Part shown: piece by piece, positions 43,719 through 55,023 of the stretch
Layout: every line of letters begins with the position of its first letter
Numbering within the stretch: position 1 is the stretch's first letter
Origin: Tricholomella constricta
Lineage: Eukaryota > Basidiomycota > Agaricomycetes > Agaricales > Lyophyllaceae
Length of the DNA: 64,000 nt
Direction: 5' to 3'
Assembly (NCBI GenBank): GCA_013368375.1
Contig: JAACJP010000018.1
Location: forward strand, 496,001-560,000
Translations under genes and position numbers: made by a program
Notes under the pieces: model-generated
Told to the model about the DNA's origin: nothing
Database searches by the model: none
Seen by the model: only the letters and a program-made list of their open reading frames with translations

Positions 43719-45001
43719 ATGTTATCCAGGTTCCTCTCGTTGTTCTCTTTCTCTTTCTCATTCTCTAACGACGAGAAATCCTATATCGTCATGCGCACTT
43801 CCAAATTCATTCCCGGAGTTATCCCGGAAGGGGCCATCGACAATGAAATCCAGATATCCCAGTGGGAAGATAAAGTCGTGAAATCGGAGAACGACCTCTG
43901 CAACCGTCTGGACGACCTGCGGGGCTGCCGTTTAAAATCTGTATCCCACTACCGGGGAAAAGGAAACATTCCTCACGAACTCATAGTCATCGAAATCTGG
44001 TCCGGTACTGACCAACGTTTTATGCGGCTCGAACGGTTAAACAAGAGGGAAGATGTGGAGACAACTATGTGAGTTTTGAGTCATTTTCTTCTAAGCGCTG
44101 TCGCTCAAGTTGTCATGGAGTGAACGCTCAAAGCGCAGCAAACGAGAATTTGTTGGCTTGCACACCGGGAATTTCGATCGCGTTAAATGGACCTCGACCC
44201 TCGACAAGGCGATACAATCTCGTTATTACAAGAAATACCAGCTGGTCCAGATCCTCAACTTTCCACTCGGGTTTGACGCAATTGGCATCATCGACGTCAT
44301 AGCGCTCGCGACCGCCATCACCAGCTCTGCTCAAAACTACAGCCTGTTCGCACACATGTGTTTGTGGTGGGCAGCGATTTTTTTCGAGACTTTCAAGCGC
44401 AAGGCCATCGACCACGAAGGGGTTCGATTTACCGAAGGCCCACTGTATCCAGAGCGGGGCAACATTCTCAAGCTCAACTTTGTTGATGCCAATTGCAAAC
44501 TCCTCGCCCCTTTTCTCACCGTGAAGGCAAAGGAAACTCTCGGGAACGATGCTAATCGTTATTCTGCTCAGGAGATAGACCAGTTTCAAGCTGCTATCAC
44601 CAAAGACTCTACGGATGCAGGTGGCGATCTTGCTGGAGACCCGGTGGAGACGATGACCAAACGGTGGGATACATCGGGAAAGGAGCTGACAGCCACATTG
44701 CAAGCAGTGGTGGATGCTGCGATTGCGCGGAGGGATGCACTTGATATCTCGAATGCTAAGCTGGTGGAACGCGATGCTCAGATTGCGAAGCAGGAGCAGC
44801 AGATCGCTGCCGAACGTGTGGAACGTGTAAAGCTGGCGGAGCAGAATGCAAAGCATGAGCAACAGATTGCAAAGCATGAGCAGCAGATTGCAGAGGTACG
44901 TATCATTGCATTGAACAGGCGACTGATTATTGACATACTCCTAGCTGATGGCTTATATAAAGGCATCGGTGGCATCACCCCCCATCGCTGTACATGTATA
45001 A
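43719..45001 (+). CDS. Unrecognised family, paralogue A (Cys-type, coiled-coil tail)
   Basis: Exons 43719-44068, 44139-44895 and 44945-45001 join to about 387 residues. I do not recognise the family. The N-terminal part has IPGVIPEG, LCNRLDDLRGCRLKSVSHYR and PHELIVIEIWSG then RFMRLERL. A hydrophobic stretch (AIGIIDVIALATAITSS, about 163-185) leads into QNYSLFAHMCLWWAAIFFET, then GVRFTEGPLYPERGN, VDANCKLLAP, AGDPVETMTKRWDTSGKELT and a coiled coil of heptads (AKQEQQIAAERVERVKLAEQ and similar). The His in PHEL and the Cys in AHMCLWWA recall the His...Cys pair of NlpC/P60 or LRAT-like folds seen in some fungal families; this is inference. The final exon LMAYIKASVASPPIAVHV is short and variable among copies. 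Confidence 0.65.
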
Positions 45002-45378
45002 CGTCTCATCCAGGTGAGTAACCAACCCATTGCGGCTCCAGACCGTTTTGCTGATGAGACGCGACAAGATTGAACCATTAATCGCCGCTTCGTAAACGAG
45101 CTGGGGTGGGGTCCACGCTGGGTGGTGTTCACGCATTGCATCGAGATATGACTTGACTTTACTGTGTTGTTTTCTTCGCCTTGCTTTGATTCTTTGCTTT
45201 CGATTGCTGTGTTGTATGATTATTTCGTTGTCGTTGTGAATGAGCTATCATCTATGTAGTGAGTCGTGACTGTGTCACAATAATTTAATTATGCTTCGGA
45301 TGTCCAGTATGAACTTGAACGTATATGAACGGCCATCTCGATATACATCGGACACGGTACCAACACCGACTTATGAGA

Positions 45379-46055
45379 TTTGGACTTTGGCAAGCCCACT
45401 GACCGCGACGAAGCGCCCATACACTGCATAGCGCGCGGGTCTCATGCTCGCTCTCACGCACGAATCCTCGGCCACTTGATTCTCCATGCTCCCAACAAGA
45501 ACGCGGGTCTTGAAATAGTCAAGGCTATCAACTCCTGCCACAACGACTTTGAAGCTTTGTCTGAACTTGGCCAGTCTTTCATGGATTACTACATTCGCCC
45601 ATGTAAGTTCTTCTTTGGTATTCAAGACAGATTTGAGGGATAACTCGCGTTCAGTCAAGAATTTCAAGAGCGGACGCCAGCCTCTTCGGACATTCGAGTC
45701 ATTCCTCGTTCCTCGCTCGACAAAGATAAGAAAGATCTTCCGGGGACGATTCGAGAAGCATCAGGTCATTGCTGCGGGCGGTGCCTTAAACACGGAGTGC
45801 GCTCACATTGAACCGGACCTCTGCTTATTTTGACGTATCTGATACACCCACGAGCTCGTCACTGAAGGTAAACTGTTATATATATGTTGCTACTGCTACC
45901 GCGGAGCTAATCCTTACCCAGGAAGGGTATCCAGCCTCCGTGTTGACGGTTCTGAAGGGCGCGGCCTTCGCTTATGACGTCGAAAGCCTCAAAGTCCCAA
46001 AATGTATTCCCTCTTCGACGTCGAGCGCAATGTACACGACTGGTTTGATCAGCTA
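45379..46055 (+). pseudogene. HNH-nuclease-domain protein, degenerate
   Basis: The pieces match the Agaricomycete HNH-domain family in order: ILGHLILHAP, then NSCHNDFEALSELGQSFMDY and YIRPFKN across an intron, PLRTFESFLVPRSTKIR, then NTECAHIEPD (from the HNH core), and finally YDVESLKV and MYSLFDVERNVHDWFDQL in other frames. The segment that normally carries the R-D-x-x-R-C-V-x-T-G start of the HNH core is missing and stops follow TECAHI. It runs directly into the deleted sphingomyelinase copy, forming a chimeric junction at about 46056. Confidence 0.7.
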
Positions 46056-47739
46056 ATTACCCACGAATCCAAAGGTCTTCACCCTCAAGGAAGGGCGCCG
46101 TTCCAGGTCGCCCATTTCAGCGATGTCCATATCGATCGGGAGACCGCTGTGTCAAGTTCGCATGTATCCTCGCCGCTGATTCTAATATCATGCAGTATCA
46201 TGTCAATCAATACGGTTTATTGGTACAAGGCAAAGTAAGCACACCGTTATCTTCGTTGGCTTCCTGGCTGCCAGAGAACTGATATGTTGGCTAGCTTTTG
46301 GCTTTACGATAGCGATAAGCAACAGTACGTCCTGCCCCGGATATTCGACACACCATTGTTGATGTGCATGATACAGACCCGACCCGAATGGCATCCTCGC
46401 GTTCACAGTAAAGGAGCTCCAAATGGCGGAGGACGCAGGCCAACGTGCATGGATCGTTGCTCATATGCCCCCCGGGAGGCAGGACACGCTGCAGGACCAG
46501 GTGAGTGTACTCCATGACCGTTCACTTCAATAGGTTTGTTTCACCAAATACCCGCCTCTAGTCAAATTACTTTGACCAAATCATGCAGCATTACAAGAAC
46601 ACGATCACCGGTCAGTTTTATGGGCACAGTCACCAAGTAAGTGTTCCACGCGCTGGCGACAGTAAATCGGCCGTTTTCAAATGGAATGCCCAGGATCAAT
46701 CCGCTATAGCGTACTCGAATTATGCGCGTCGTAGCGCTGAAACGGCAGTGAGTGTCGGGTGGATCGCGCCTGCCCTTACGCTACGCGGTGAGTGCAATGC
46801 AATAGAGATCCTATGTGCTCCTTTCTGACTCAAGAATTTTTTCGACGCTGTGACGTTAGAAAGCAATCCTGCGTTCAGGGTGTACGACGTCGACCCCGAC
46901 ACCTATAAGATCATGGATTCGCATGTGTTCCGCAGTAAGCCATTCTCAACCTCCAATCACTTTCACTCCCTTTTTAACTCATACATGGATTATAGGTAAT
47001 TTCGACAGCCCAACATTTCAGATAAACCGTGCGACACACCTTTTCCCTTCTGCCAAAAACAAAATAGAGTATCTGAATCTTTCCTTATTTTGATATATAC
47101 AGCGATCTGGGAGCTGTACTACAGTGCCCGCGCTACGTACGGGCCTCTAGTGGGCGTGCAGCCCTCCGAAGCTCTGGGCCCGGCATTCTGGCACCGCGTC
47201 ACGGAAGCCTTCGCGCGCAATGACACGGCATTCCAACAGTACAACACCTTCCTCAGCAGCGGGTTCGGCGTCAGGGCATGCAATGCGGCGTGCAAGACCC
47301 TCACGATTTGTGGGTTGCGCGCACTCAGAGCGCAGGATAACTGTGTAAGTCCGTCCCATCTTGCATTTCCCCCCGCGCCCCCCCCCCTCCCCTCAGATAT
47401 CAGATTTTGTGGTTTTTTCCTGATGTTGGTACCGTACCTGGGTTTATAGCAAGTATCGAAGCCGGGGCTGAACTTCCGCAAGAGAGATGAGGAGGGCGGT
47501 GAGCATGTGGCGCATGGTGGTCGCATCGATGACTGTGACGGCGGGGGTTTGGGAAGTATATTCTCGCAGCTGCCTCAGCGCTTGTCAAAGGTGCGTGCGG
47601 TTGTCATGTGGCATTATTTGAGTTGTGGCGCTACGGGGCTGATGAATGAACAATTTATACCACGTAGTCGCCTGCGGAACGCGAAAAGGTTAGGAAGGTG
47701 ATTGAGGAGAGTCTTGCCTTTGCCGCGGCGGGTCTCTGA
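46056..47739 (+). pseudogene. Sphingomyelinase-like pseudogene with internal deletion
   Basis: It matches 32600-35084 closely: GRAPFQVAHFSDVHIDRE, then directly SINTVYWYKA, AFTVKEL-equivalent, AWIVAHMPPGRQD, FYGHSHQ, VYDVDPDTYKIMDS and the C-terminal exons to ESLAFAAAGL-stop. The signal peptide, saposin domain and the exons with GDVV and GNHE are gone. The join lies between the left half of one intron and the right half of a later one. It cannot bind the metal pair, so it should be inactive. Confidence 0.85.
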
Positions 47740-48344
47740 TGCCTTGTGTCCGCGGGGAGTCCTGCAATTCTGGGGATGCGCTGTCCGTTTGTTTGTGCTG
47801 TTGCTGGTTCATTCAACGGGTGAGCAGCAATGCTTGGGGGAGAGGTCAGACATGCGAAGTTGCAAGAGTCTTTTAAGTAGTAATGCGCAACCATTATTCT
47901 ATCTCGTTCAATCGACCTGAGAGTGATAAGTAAGGTCCTTCCAATAGGCGCCACAACAGTCGAACTTCGACCAACATTTCCCGTCGTCCCAGGATCCTTC
48001 AAGCTTTAGCTTGAACCCTCAACTCTAAGGCAATTGGTGCCTAAACTGTATATCCCGAAGCGAGCAAGCAGGCATTACCACCGTCTTTCAATCTCCAAAA
48101 TTCCAGTGCATCAAAGGAGCGACGGAACGACAACGACAGATGACAGATAGCGATTTCCTTTCTTTCGAAGCTTGAGCTATAGCATCGCGGAGAGACCTGA
48201 CCAGCCCTCAGAGTGTCCCAGATATCAGGTTTGCAAGCGCTGGGCATTGGGAATGAACGAACGAACGACAGAACAGCCAAGAATCCTAAAAATCTGCCCC
48301 TAAGAATCGCGTTTGAGATCCGGGTCATGTCTGAATATTGAAGT
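47740..48344. other. Duplicated 3' flank of the sphingomyelinase-like copy
   Basis: Near-identical to about 35085-35685. No gene is present on either strand; short frames have counterparts only because the DNA is duplicated. Confidence 0.6.
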
Positions 48345-48542
48345 GTGGCTTCGATGAAGGTCACTTTTACAGAACAACCAGCGGTACACGGACGAACAAC
48401 GAAGGCGTGCGAGCCATTGATGTCCTGTCGACACGTCCGGTCCAGGGATGTCCAGATATCCTCCAAGAAGGATATTCGGCTTCAGGATGGCAGTGACGGC
48501 GACAGCGTGGAAAGCTCAGGGAAGGACAGGCAAGGGAAGTGA
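48345..48542 (+). pseudogene. Fragment of the right-edge gene (3' part), copy 2
   Basis: It is a shorter duplicate of 35686-35890 (SMKVTFTEQ, AIDV-like and DGSDGDSVESSGKDRQGK). It stops abruptly where it joins the upstream region of paralogue B, so the terminal exon is absent. Confidence 0.7.
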
Positions 48543-49167
48543 TAATCAAGCCAACAGTCAAAGTATAGGAAAAATAATGACCAGACACGCACTACACGCC
48601 GAAACCATCAGCCTAGCCCTACTCGGAGCCATAGCTGACCCTGACACTGAAGTTAACGATCAAAGTATTGAACGGTGAAGGGAAAAATGCCGTACATAGG
48701 CCTGAGACCAACGCTGAATATGGCGAACCTTTGATTTCCTCGTGTCATCACGATTTCCTTAGTCGGCCACTGTTATCAAGGGCCTTGAAAGAACCTTGAT
48801 CTCGGTTTTGAAAGGACCTTGAAAAGGACAATCCAGAGATGGCATATTGCTTCCACCTGTCGGAAACAGACCGAAACTGATTGCGAATTTTCCATGGCTG
48901 CGAAGCGTAGTCAATAGCGTGAATAATCAACTATATTTCCGTCCTCTAAGACATGCGCGTCAATACAAGGCTTACTCTGAATTGCTGGACATACAAGTGG
49001 ACATACCGTAATTAATTCATGGCTGAACGGTTCCGATCACATGTACATCCGGGCCGCGACTCCGACGACTGTTATAAGGCAACTTGTGTGGCAAATAGCT
49101 GTAACTGCTTGCCACTGTGCTTTAGTCGTCGACAGCCACGCGGATATCAGTCTTGCAACTACAAACC
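48543..49167. other. Upstream region of paralogue B
   Basis: No gene is supported. It aligns with 42825-43700 upstream of paralogue A with indels. Presumed promoter. Confidence 0.5.
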
Positions 49168-50539
49168 ATGCTGGAGAGAACCTCGTTATCCAAATCCCTT
49201 TCATCGATCTCTTACTTCTTCTCTGGCTTCGACTCGGAGAGATCCGTCATCTTCATGCCCACTAAAAAGATGATTCCAGGAGTTATCCCAAAAACTGTCG
49301 ATACTCTGGAGATATCCCTGTGGGAAGAATTCGTCGTAAAGAAGCAGGAGCGCCTCTGCGACCGTCTAGACGACCTGGGGGGCTGCCGTATAAGTTCAAT
49401 ATCGCATTACCGCGACAGAGGGTCGATGCCCCACGAACTCATAATTGTCGAAATCTGGTCTGGTGCCGATCATCGTTTCCTGTGTCTGGAGCGCTCCAAC
49501 CAGGGAGAAGAAGAGGAATCAGCAAACACCGGAAACTACACTTGCGTCACATTCTCGTCGGTCATTGACAACTTGATCAAGTCTCATTATTATTGGACAT
49601 ACAAGCTGGTCCAGACCCTCACCTTTCCACCCGGCTTTAACACCATCAGCGTCGTCGATATCGTAGCGCTCGCGACCACCGTCACCAGCTGTGCTCAGAA
49701 CTACAGCCTGTACGCACACGTGCGGCTGTGGTGGGCTGCGATGTTTTTCGAAAGTCTCAAGCGCAGGGCCGTCGACCACGAAGGTGTTCGATTTGCCAAA
49801 GGCCCACTGTACGCAGAGCGGGGTAAAATGCTCAAGCTCAATGTTGTTGACGCCGAATGCAAACTCCTCGCTCCTGAGCTCACCGCCAAGGCGAAGAAAA
49901 TCCTTGCCAATTGTCAGTCTGCGGAGGAGATCGAGGAGTTCCAACAGGCCATTAATAACGACTCCCAGCTTGCAGGGGACGACCTTGCTGAAAACCCGGT
50001 GGAAACAATGATGGGACGGTGGGATACATCGGCCAAGGAGCTGACAGCCGCATTGCAAGCTTCAGTGGGTGCTGCCATTGCGGAGCGGGATGCGGTCAAA
50101 ATCTCGAACGCGAAGTTGGCGGATAACAATGCTAAGCTGGCTGCCTTGGAACGCGCAGAGCTGGCGCAGCAGATGGCAGAGCGCGACACTGCATTGGCTG
50201 CCGAACGTGCGGGACATGCAAAGCTGGAGCAGCAGCAGGCACAGTGGATGGCAGACCACGATGCTGCAATGGCTGCCGCACGGGCGGACCACGAGGCTGA
50301 GATGGCTGCCATACGTGTCGAACGTGCGAAGCTGGCGCAGCAGATGGCGGAGCAGAATGCAAAGCATGAGCAGCAGGTTACAGATGTATGTGTCGTTGCA
50401 TTGAACAGGCGACTGATTATTGACATACTCCTAGATCATGGCTCAGATGAAGGTATTGAAGGCGTCACCCTCCGCCACTGCACAACATCTCATTCAGGTG
50501 AGTTACCCACCCATCGCGGCTTCAGAATGTCATGCTTAG
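49168..50539 (+). CDS. Unrecognised family, paralogue B (Arg-type, long coiled coil)
   Basis: Exons 49168-50385 and 50435-50539 give about 440 residues, starting MLERTSLSKSLSSISYFFSG. The first intron seen in A and D is absent; the frame runs through NTGNYTCVTFSSVIDNLIKS instead. Shared blocks are IPGVIPK, LCDRLDDLGGC, SHYRDRGSMPHELIIVEIWS, RFLCLERS, VDIVALATTVTSCAQNYSLY, GPLYAERGK and PVETMMGRWDTSAKELTAAL. The candidate Cys of A is Arg here (AHVRLWWAAMFFE). The coiled coil is the longest of the four, about 95 residues of AERAxxAKLEQQ and MADHDAAMAAARADHEAEM-type repeats. The end QVSYPPIAAS matches paralogue C, which supports reading through rather than a 28-base intron. Function unknown. Confidence 0.65.
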
Positions 50540-51216
50540 TACTTCCGGGACGCGACAAGGCCGAGCCGTCCTCCATCGCTGCTTCGTGAAGGAGCTGGGG
50601 GTGATGAGTTTTATCGGACTTTGCTTTGATCGACTTGCTATGTGTTTTTTCCCTCTTCGCCTCGCTTTGACTCGGTGATTCTGATCTCGATTGTTCTGTT
50701 GCCGTTGGATTGTTTTGTTTTTCGTTGTGGATGAGCTTTGTATAGCGACTGTGTCACGATATTACGATATTGCTTCGGACTGATATATTTTGCCTATCTG
50801 TTTGACATTACATCGGACCACCAATACTGAGAAATCTACAGGTAACAGGATGACATTCCTCTTTCTCGAGCTGGAGTTGAGACTCGAACTCGATAAACGT
50901 AACATACGATCGCGAGGGGTTGCCAATCAAAGTCGAACTGATCATGAAGAGAGTGGGTTCCGAGTCAAAAGTGATAATTACGTGTCAATGCTTGGAGATA
51001 TTTTTCTGCACAATACGAGCGCGGCCGAATTTCCTTAAGTGAGCTGTCCAATGAGGTTTCGTTGATGAGCTCGTTCTTGTTTTTATTACACTTTGCTGTT
51101 GGGACCGGACTTCAAAAAGGGCACTTGCTAACGCGTCGCGTGCGGGGGGCACAAGCTGGGTTTTGAACAGGTCGTTTTCAAATAGGATAAGTAAGACACA
51201 GAGCTGATCTGACGTA
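50540..51216. other. Convergent intergenic region between paralogue B and USB1
   Basis: No gene is supported. Short stretches recur elsewhere: CAAGCTGGGTTTTGAACAGG (about 51148, minus reading TQLVP) resembles 58230 and 59160, and GCGCGGCCGAATTTCC to GAGCTCGTTCTTG (about 51020-51080) resembles the inverted repeats at 59512-59647. Confidence 0.5.
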
Positions 51217-52250
51217 TCACTCCAGCGGAGCACCAGACAACCCCCAGCTGAATATCTGTTTACCGATTTTGACGTTGACGGTGTCAACATGGAATGAGCC
51301 GATGGAAGGGGAGGAGAGGGTGGGGGCGTGGGATGCGTTAAGGGAGGGGATGAGGGATGGTGGGAGGTGGGGAATCGTTGAGAACGTGGGCTGGAGTGGG
51401 GGTGGGATTGCGAGTGGGGGTGGAGTTGAATGAGAAGGGGGCGTTTGGGATGACGATGGTGACTGTAGATTCAGAGGTGGGCTCGAGGCTGGTGGCGGAG
51501 ACGGAGACGGGGAATCGAGTAGAGCCCATGCGATGGACGCATGGAACCGTGGATCAGTGTAAAACTCTTTCTGGCGGATGGATTTCAAGGTGGGAGTTAG
51601 AGCGTCTGCCATGGCTCTTAGCTGGACAATCCCAATCCCATCTCGTTAGTGCATACACTCTGCGAAAGGAAGGGAGGAACTTGGCATGCCATACCTCTGC
51701 GTGACCTGCGCCGACTTCCATGGTGATGAATGTACGCGTGCGCTCGTCGTTTGTAAGGTCGGACAATGCTGCGAAAGAGGCTGTGAACCTAATGGGTGTA
51801 CATTAATTCAGGGCGACGAAGATAAATAACTGAGACGCACGGAGAATATTGTTTCGCAACGGCTTTGACGGCCCTTTTCAGATGCTCGCGCTGATGAGCG
51901 CGGAGGTAAGTTGGCCTGGAGAGCGAGACGTGCAATTCCTTTCCTCCATCTTGCAGCGCGATCTCACATAAACTCGGAACAGTCTTCCTCGCATCTCTCA
52001 GGATATCGTCTATGAGTGCATAGAGTCTCGAATTTGGGTCGACGAAGAGGGATACGTAGATGTATGCTGCGAATTGGCCTTCGACGTGCGGGGTTGTTCT
52101 TGTACGGCCTTGGTGCTTGGATGGGTCGTCTATGGGTACTTGGGGCAAGAGAGAGGCTGGGAGTGGTGGGAGCTTTCTGCGTTTTGGAGGAGGAGGTTGA
52201 TCATCGTCGTCGTCTTCGCTGGAGTAGGCGACGAGAGATGGTGGTTGCAT
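51217..52250 (-). CDS. USB1: U6 snRNA 3'-5' phosphodiesterase USB1
   Basis: USB1 trims the 3' oligo(U) tail of U6 snRNA in the nucleus and leaves a terminal phosphate that stabilises it. Exons 51841-52250, 51695-51788 and 51621 down to 51217 join to 302 residues. The two catalytic H-x-S motifs of the 2H phosphoesterase fold are present: LHVSLSRP (His107, Ser109) and FHASIAWAL (His195, Ser197). The N-terminus (VAYSSEDDDDDQPPPPKRRK) is the usual acidic-basic low-complexity leader. Between the second motif and the C-terminal VDTVNVKIGKQIFSWGL lies a Pro/Ser-rich insert of about 85 residues, longer than in animal USB1. A decayed copy is at 58258-58785. Confidence 0.9.
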
Positions 52251-52298
52251 ATATAGAGTTAAATATTATTTGTTAGATCTTATCATCTAATCATCATC
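52251..52298. promoter_or_regulatory. 48-base divergent gap between USB1 and UreG
   Basis: The start codons of USB1 (minus) and the urease accessory gene (plus) are only 48 bases apart, an AT-rich stretch with ATATATAG and ATCATCATCAT. Both promoters must overlap this gap or the neighbouring coding sequence. Confidence 0.7.
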
Positions 52299-53247
52299 AT
52301 GAACGTCCAATTCGTCAATAACCTGGCTTCAGACCAACACCACTCGGGCCAGCAACACTCTCATAACCACAGCCATGACCACGCCGAGCACGGTCACACC
52401 CACGAACACCTCCCACACGCAGGCAAGTATGCAGAACGCGACATGCCCGACTACTCAAACCGTGACTTTCACGAACGAGGCTTCACAATCGGCATAGGAG
52501 GGTCAGCCCACCCCTTTCCTCACTCTCTCCCCCTCTTCTAGCTCACCACCCCCACCACTATATATATATATATATACACCCAGACCCGTGGGCTCAGGCA
52601 AAACCGCCCTCGTCCTCGCCCTCTGCCTGCGCCTGCGCTCCTCCCACAACATCGCGGCCGTGACGAACGACATCTTCACACGCGAGGACCAAGAGTTCCT
52701 CATCAAGAACAACGCCCTCCCCTCCTCCCGCATCCTCGCCATCGAGACCGGCGGCTGCCCCCACGCCGCCATCCGCGAGGACATCTCCGCCAACATGGGC
52801 GCCCTCGAGTCCCTCCAGGCAAAATTCGCCTGCCAGCTCCTCCTCGTCGAGAGCGGCGGCGACAATCTCGCCGCGAATTATAGCAGGGAATTGGCGGATT
52901 TTATTGTCTATGTTATTGATGTCAGTGGTGGCGATAAGATACCTAGGAAGGGCGGCCCTGGGATCAGCCAGAGTGATTTGTTGGTCGTTAATAAGGTGAG
53001 AGTGGTTGTGTGTAGTGGTGGTGTTGCGTTGACGCCCCTCGTGTTGCTGCAGACTGACTTGGCGCCGTATGTCAATGCCTCGCTCGATGTCATGCACCGC
53101 GATGCGAAACTCATGCGTGGAGATGGCCCCACGGTGTTCTGTAGCTTGAAAGAGGGCTCGGGTGTCGATGACATCGTCAGCCTTATTCTAGGCGCTTGGG
53201 AAGTGGCAGGAAGACCTGGAAAAGCTGGCCCCGTCGGGGAGGTTTAA
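52299..53247 (+). CDS. Urease accessory GTPase UreG
   Basis: UreG uses GTP to help deliver nickel to urease, working with UreD and UreF in the cytosol. Exons 52299-52501, 52584-52995 and 53053-53247 give 269 residues. The N-terminal extension is His-rich ([15 protein letters not shown]), a metal-binding leader usual in fungal and plant UreG. The P-loop GPVGSGKT spans the first intron (about 68-75). The Ni-binding C-P-H of [10 protein letters not shown] is at about 126-128. [26 protein letters not shown] and the base-specificity motif VVNKTDLAPYV follow. The first intron contains a TA microsatellite (about 52558-52577). The gene shares a 48-base divergent promoter with USB1. Confidence 0.95.
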
Positions 53248-53532
53248 AGTCTCTAGGGTAGCAGCAAGGTTACAGATTACAGTACAAGGTTCTTCCGCAC
53301 ATCCATTCCTTGTTCCTCTAGTACCAAGTATACGCTCGAACCACTTGCCTGTGATCATCTTGCTACTTGGTCTGGTTTCTTCATTCCCAAGTCGTCATCA
53401 TATCGATTTGTCTTTCTGTCTCTAAAGTACAAAATATCCTCAACACATGCATAATGAGAAAAAGTGCAACACAGCTCGCATCTCAAACCATCCTATGCTT
53501 CCCATCACCATCCATCGACATCCTTCCATCCT
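53248..53532. other. Convergent 3' region of UreG and IWR1
   Basis: No gene is seen; presumed overlapping 3' untranslated regions of two convergent genes. Confidence 0.5.
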
Positions 53533-55023
53533 TCACCGCCAATCATGCGCATCGTCGTCGTCATATCGAAGTATATCGCCATGATCAGATCCATCGTGGA
53601 ACATATCTAGTAACGCCCAAACGACACATATAAAGAACGATGCACCGAAAAAAAGAAGAAAAAAAAAAGCATAATGAGCAACTCACCACTCCCATCGCTA
53701 TCGCTATCATCCTCCGAAGGCTCCTCCTCATCCGGATAATCATTCTTATAATAATCTTCTTCTGCATAACCCACCCAAATACCACGTAGCACGCGTGTGT
53801 GTGTGTGTTTAGTTAAGTTTAATTGTCAAAATGCAAGAACGAAGCGGGGATGGAGATGGATGGCACAGCGTAATCGAAGCGACGTACCGTTCGAATCCTC
53901 GTCCGCCTCGTCTTCAGGCTCAGAGTCAGAGTCGGAGTCGTAGGGGTCGGTTATGGAGGGCGGGAGGCCCGTGCTGCATAGCGTAAGGGTAGAAGTAGAG
54001 TAGAAGGTAGGGTAGGAAACTTACAGAGTCGCTATTTTAGCTTTCGCAGCTTCGTTCCATTCGCTGAGCGTCACGGGCCGGTGGTAGAATATGTCCCACA
54101 CGTAGTCGCTTGAGGGTGTCCTCGAGCTCGAGTGGAGGGATCCGGGTTGCTTTGAATCAGGATTCGCGTCCGGATTCGGATCGATGTCGTGGACTGTGCA
54201 GAATCAGACACATTTTCACGTTCAAACACACATCTGTGGTTTGCGAGGTAGGGTAAATGCAGACATACGTCGTAGGTAATCATTCAGCATCGGTATGAAC
54301 TTGTCCATCTCCGGATCGAGGGGAGGCGTTGCGGTTGCAGCAGCAGCGGCGGCGGTGTTGGAAAGCACGGCGTCGTAGAGTTTGAACGGCGTCGCTTTGC
54401 GTGCCACATCTTTATGTGAGATGACCTTTGGTCTGTTTTTTACGGGAGGTGGAAGTAAAAGAACGGGATTGATTTCATGATGTGGAGAGATGGGAAACAT
54501 GCATACGGGCTAGTGGGAAACCTTGGGCCTTTGGTTTCGTTGGGTAGATCTTGAGGGACGATCGTATATCGACGGTTGGATTCATCATTCAGACGTAACG
54601 TAGATGGCGAGGATCTCGTATTAGATGATGCAGCACTAGTCGCCGTCGCTGTCGTCGTTGAAGACGCCGCCGATTGCTGCGGTGATGATGATGATGACTC
54701 CGTCACGGTCTTGTTCACATTAACATTCTCCTTTGCCATGCGGGATATTTGATCCTATAGACACCATCCCATACGTTCAGAACGCGTTCCAAGGAACGAT
54801 GAAATAGGGTTACCTGCAATTCTCGCTGCCTCTTCTCGTCCTCCCATGCATCCTGTTCGATCGTCTGCGCAAACTGGAAAACACCACCACCACCACCACC
54901 CCGGGACTTCTTCCTGCGGACGCGAGATTCGGACTCGACGACGAGGGCGTCGAGGGGCTCGTCCGTCCGCTTGCGCTTGATGCGCAGTATCGTGTAGGAT
55001 GAGGCTGGGGAGTCGATGTCCAT
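53533..55023 (-). CDS. IWR1: RNA polymerase II nuclear import factor IWR1
   Basis: IWR1 binds assembled RNA polymerase II in the cytoplasm and supplies the nuclear localisation signal for its import. The start at 55023 gives MDIDSPASSYTILRIKRKRT followed by EPLDALVVE, the family's N-terminal signature and basic signal. After a variable Ser/Thr/Ala region comes the conserved core: YVWDIFYHRPVTLSEWNEAA, KAKIATL, ITDPYDSDSDSEPEDEADED and AEEDYYKNDYPDEEEPSEDD. The final exon (about 53533-53611) adds the acidic end DMFHDGSDHGDIL and DDDDAHDWR-stop, joined by a GTGAGT donor and CTAG acceptor in phase 1. About seven exons; I did not fix every junction in the low-complexity part. Confidence 0.87.

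Noticed and set aside
50498..50525. Possible fourth intron in paralogue B (GTGAGT to TTCAG)
   Set aside because: It would be only 28 bases, shorter than any other intron here, and the read-through tail is conserved in paralogue C where the acceptor is absent.
53889..53898. GTTCGAATCC, which resembles a tRNA B box
   Set aside because: No matching A box or cloverleaf around it; it falls at an exon border of IWR1 read on minus.
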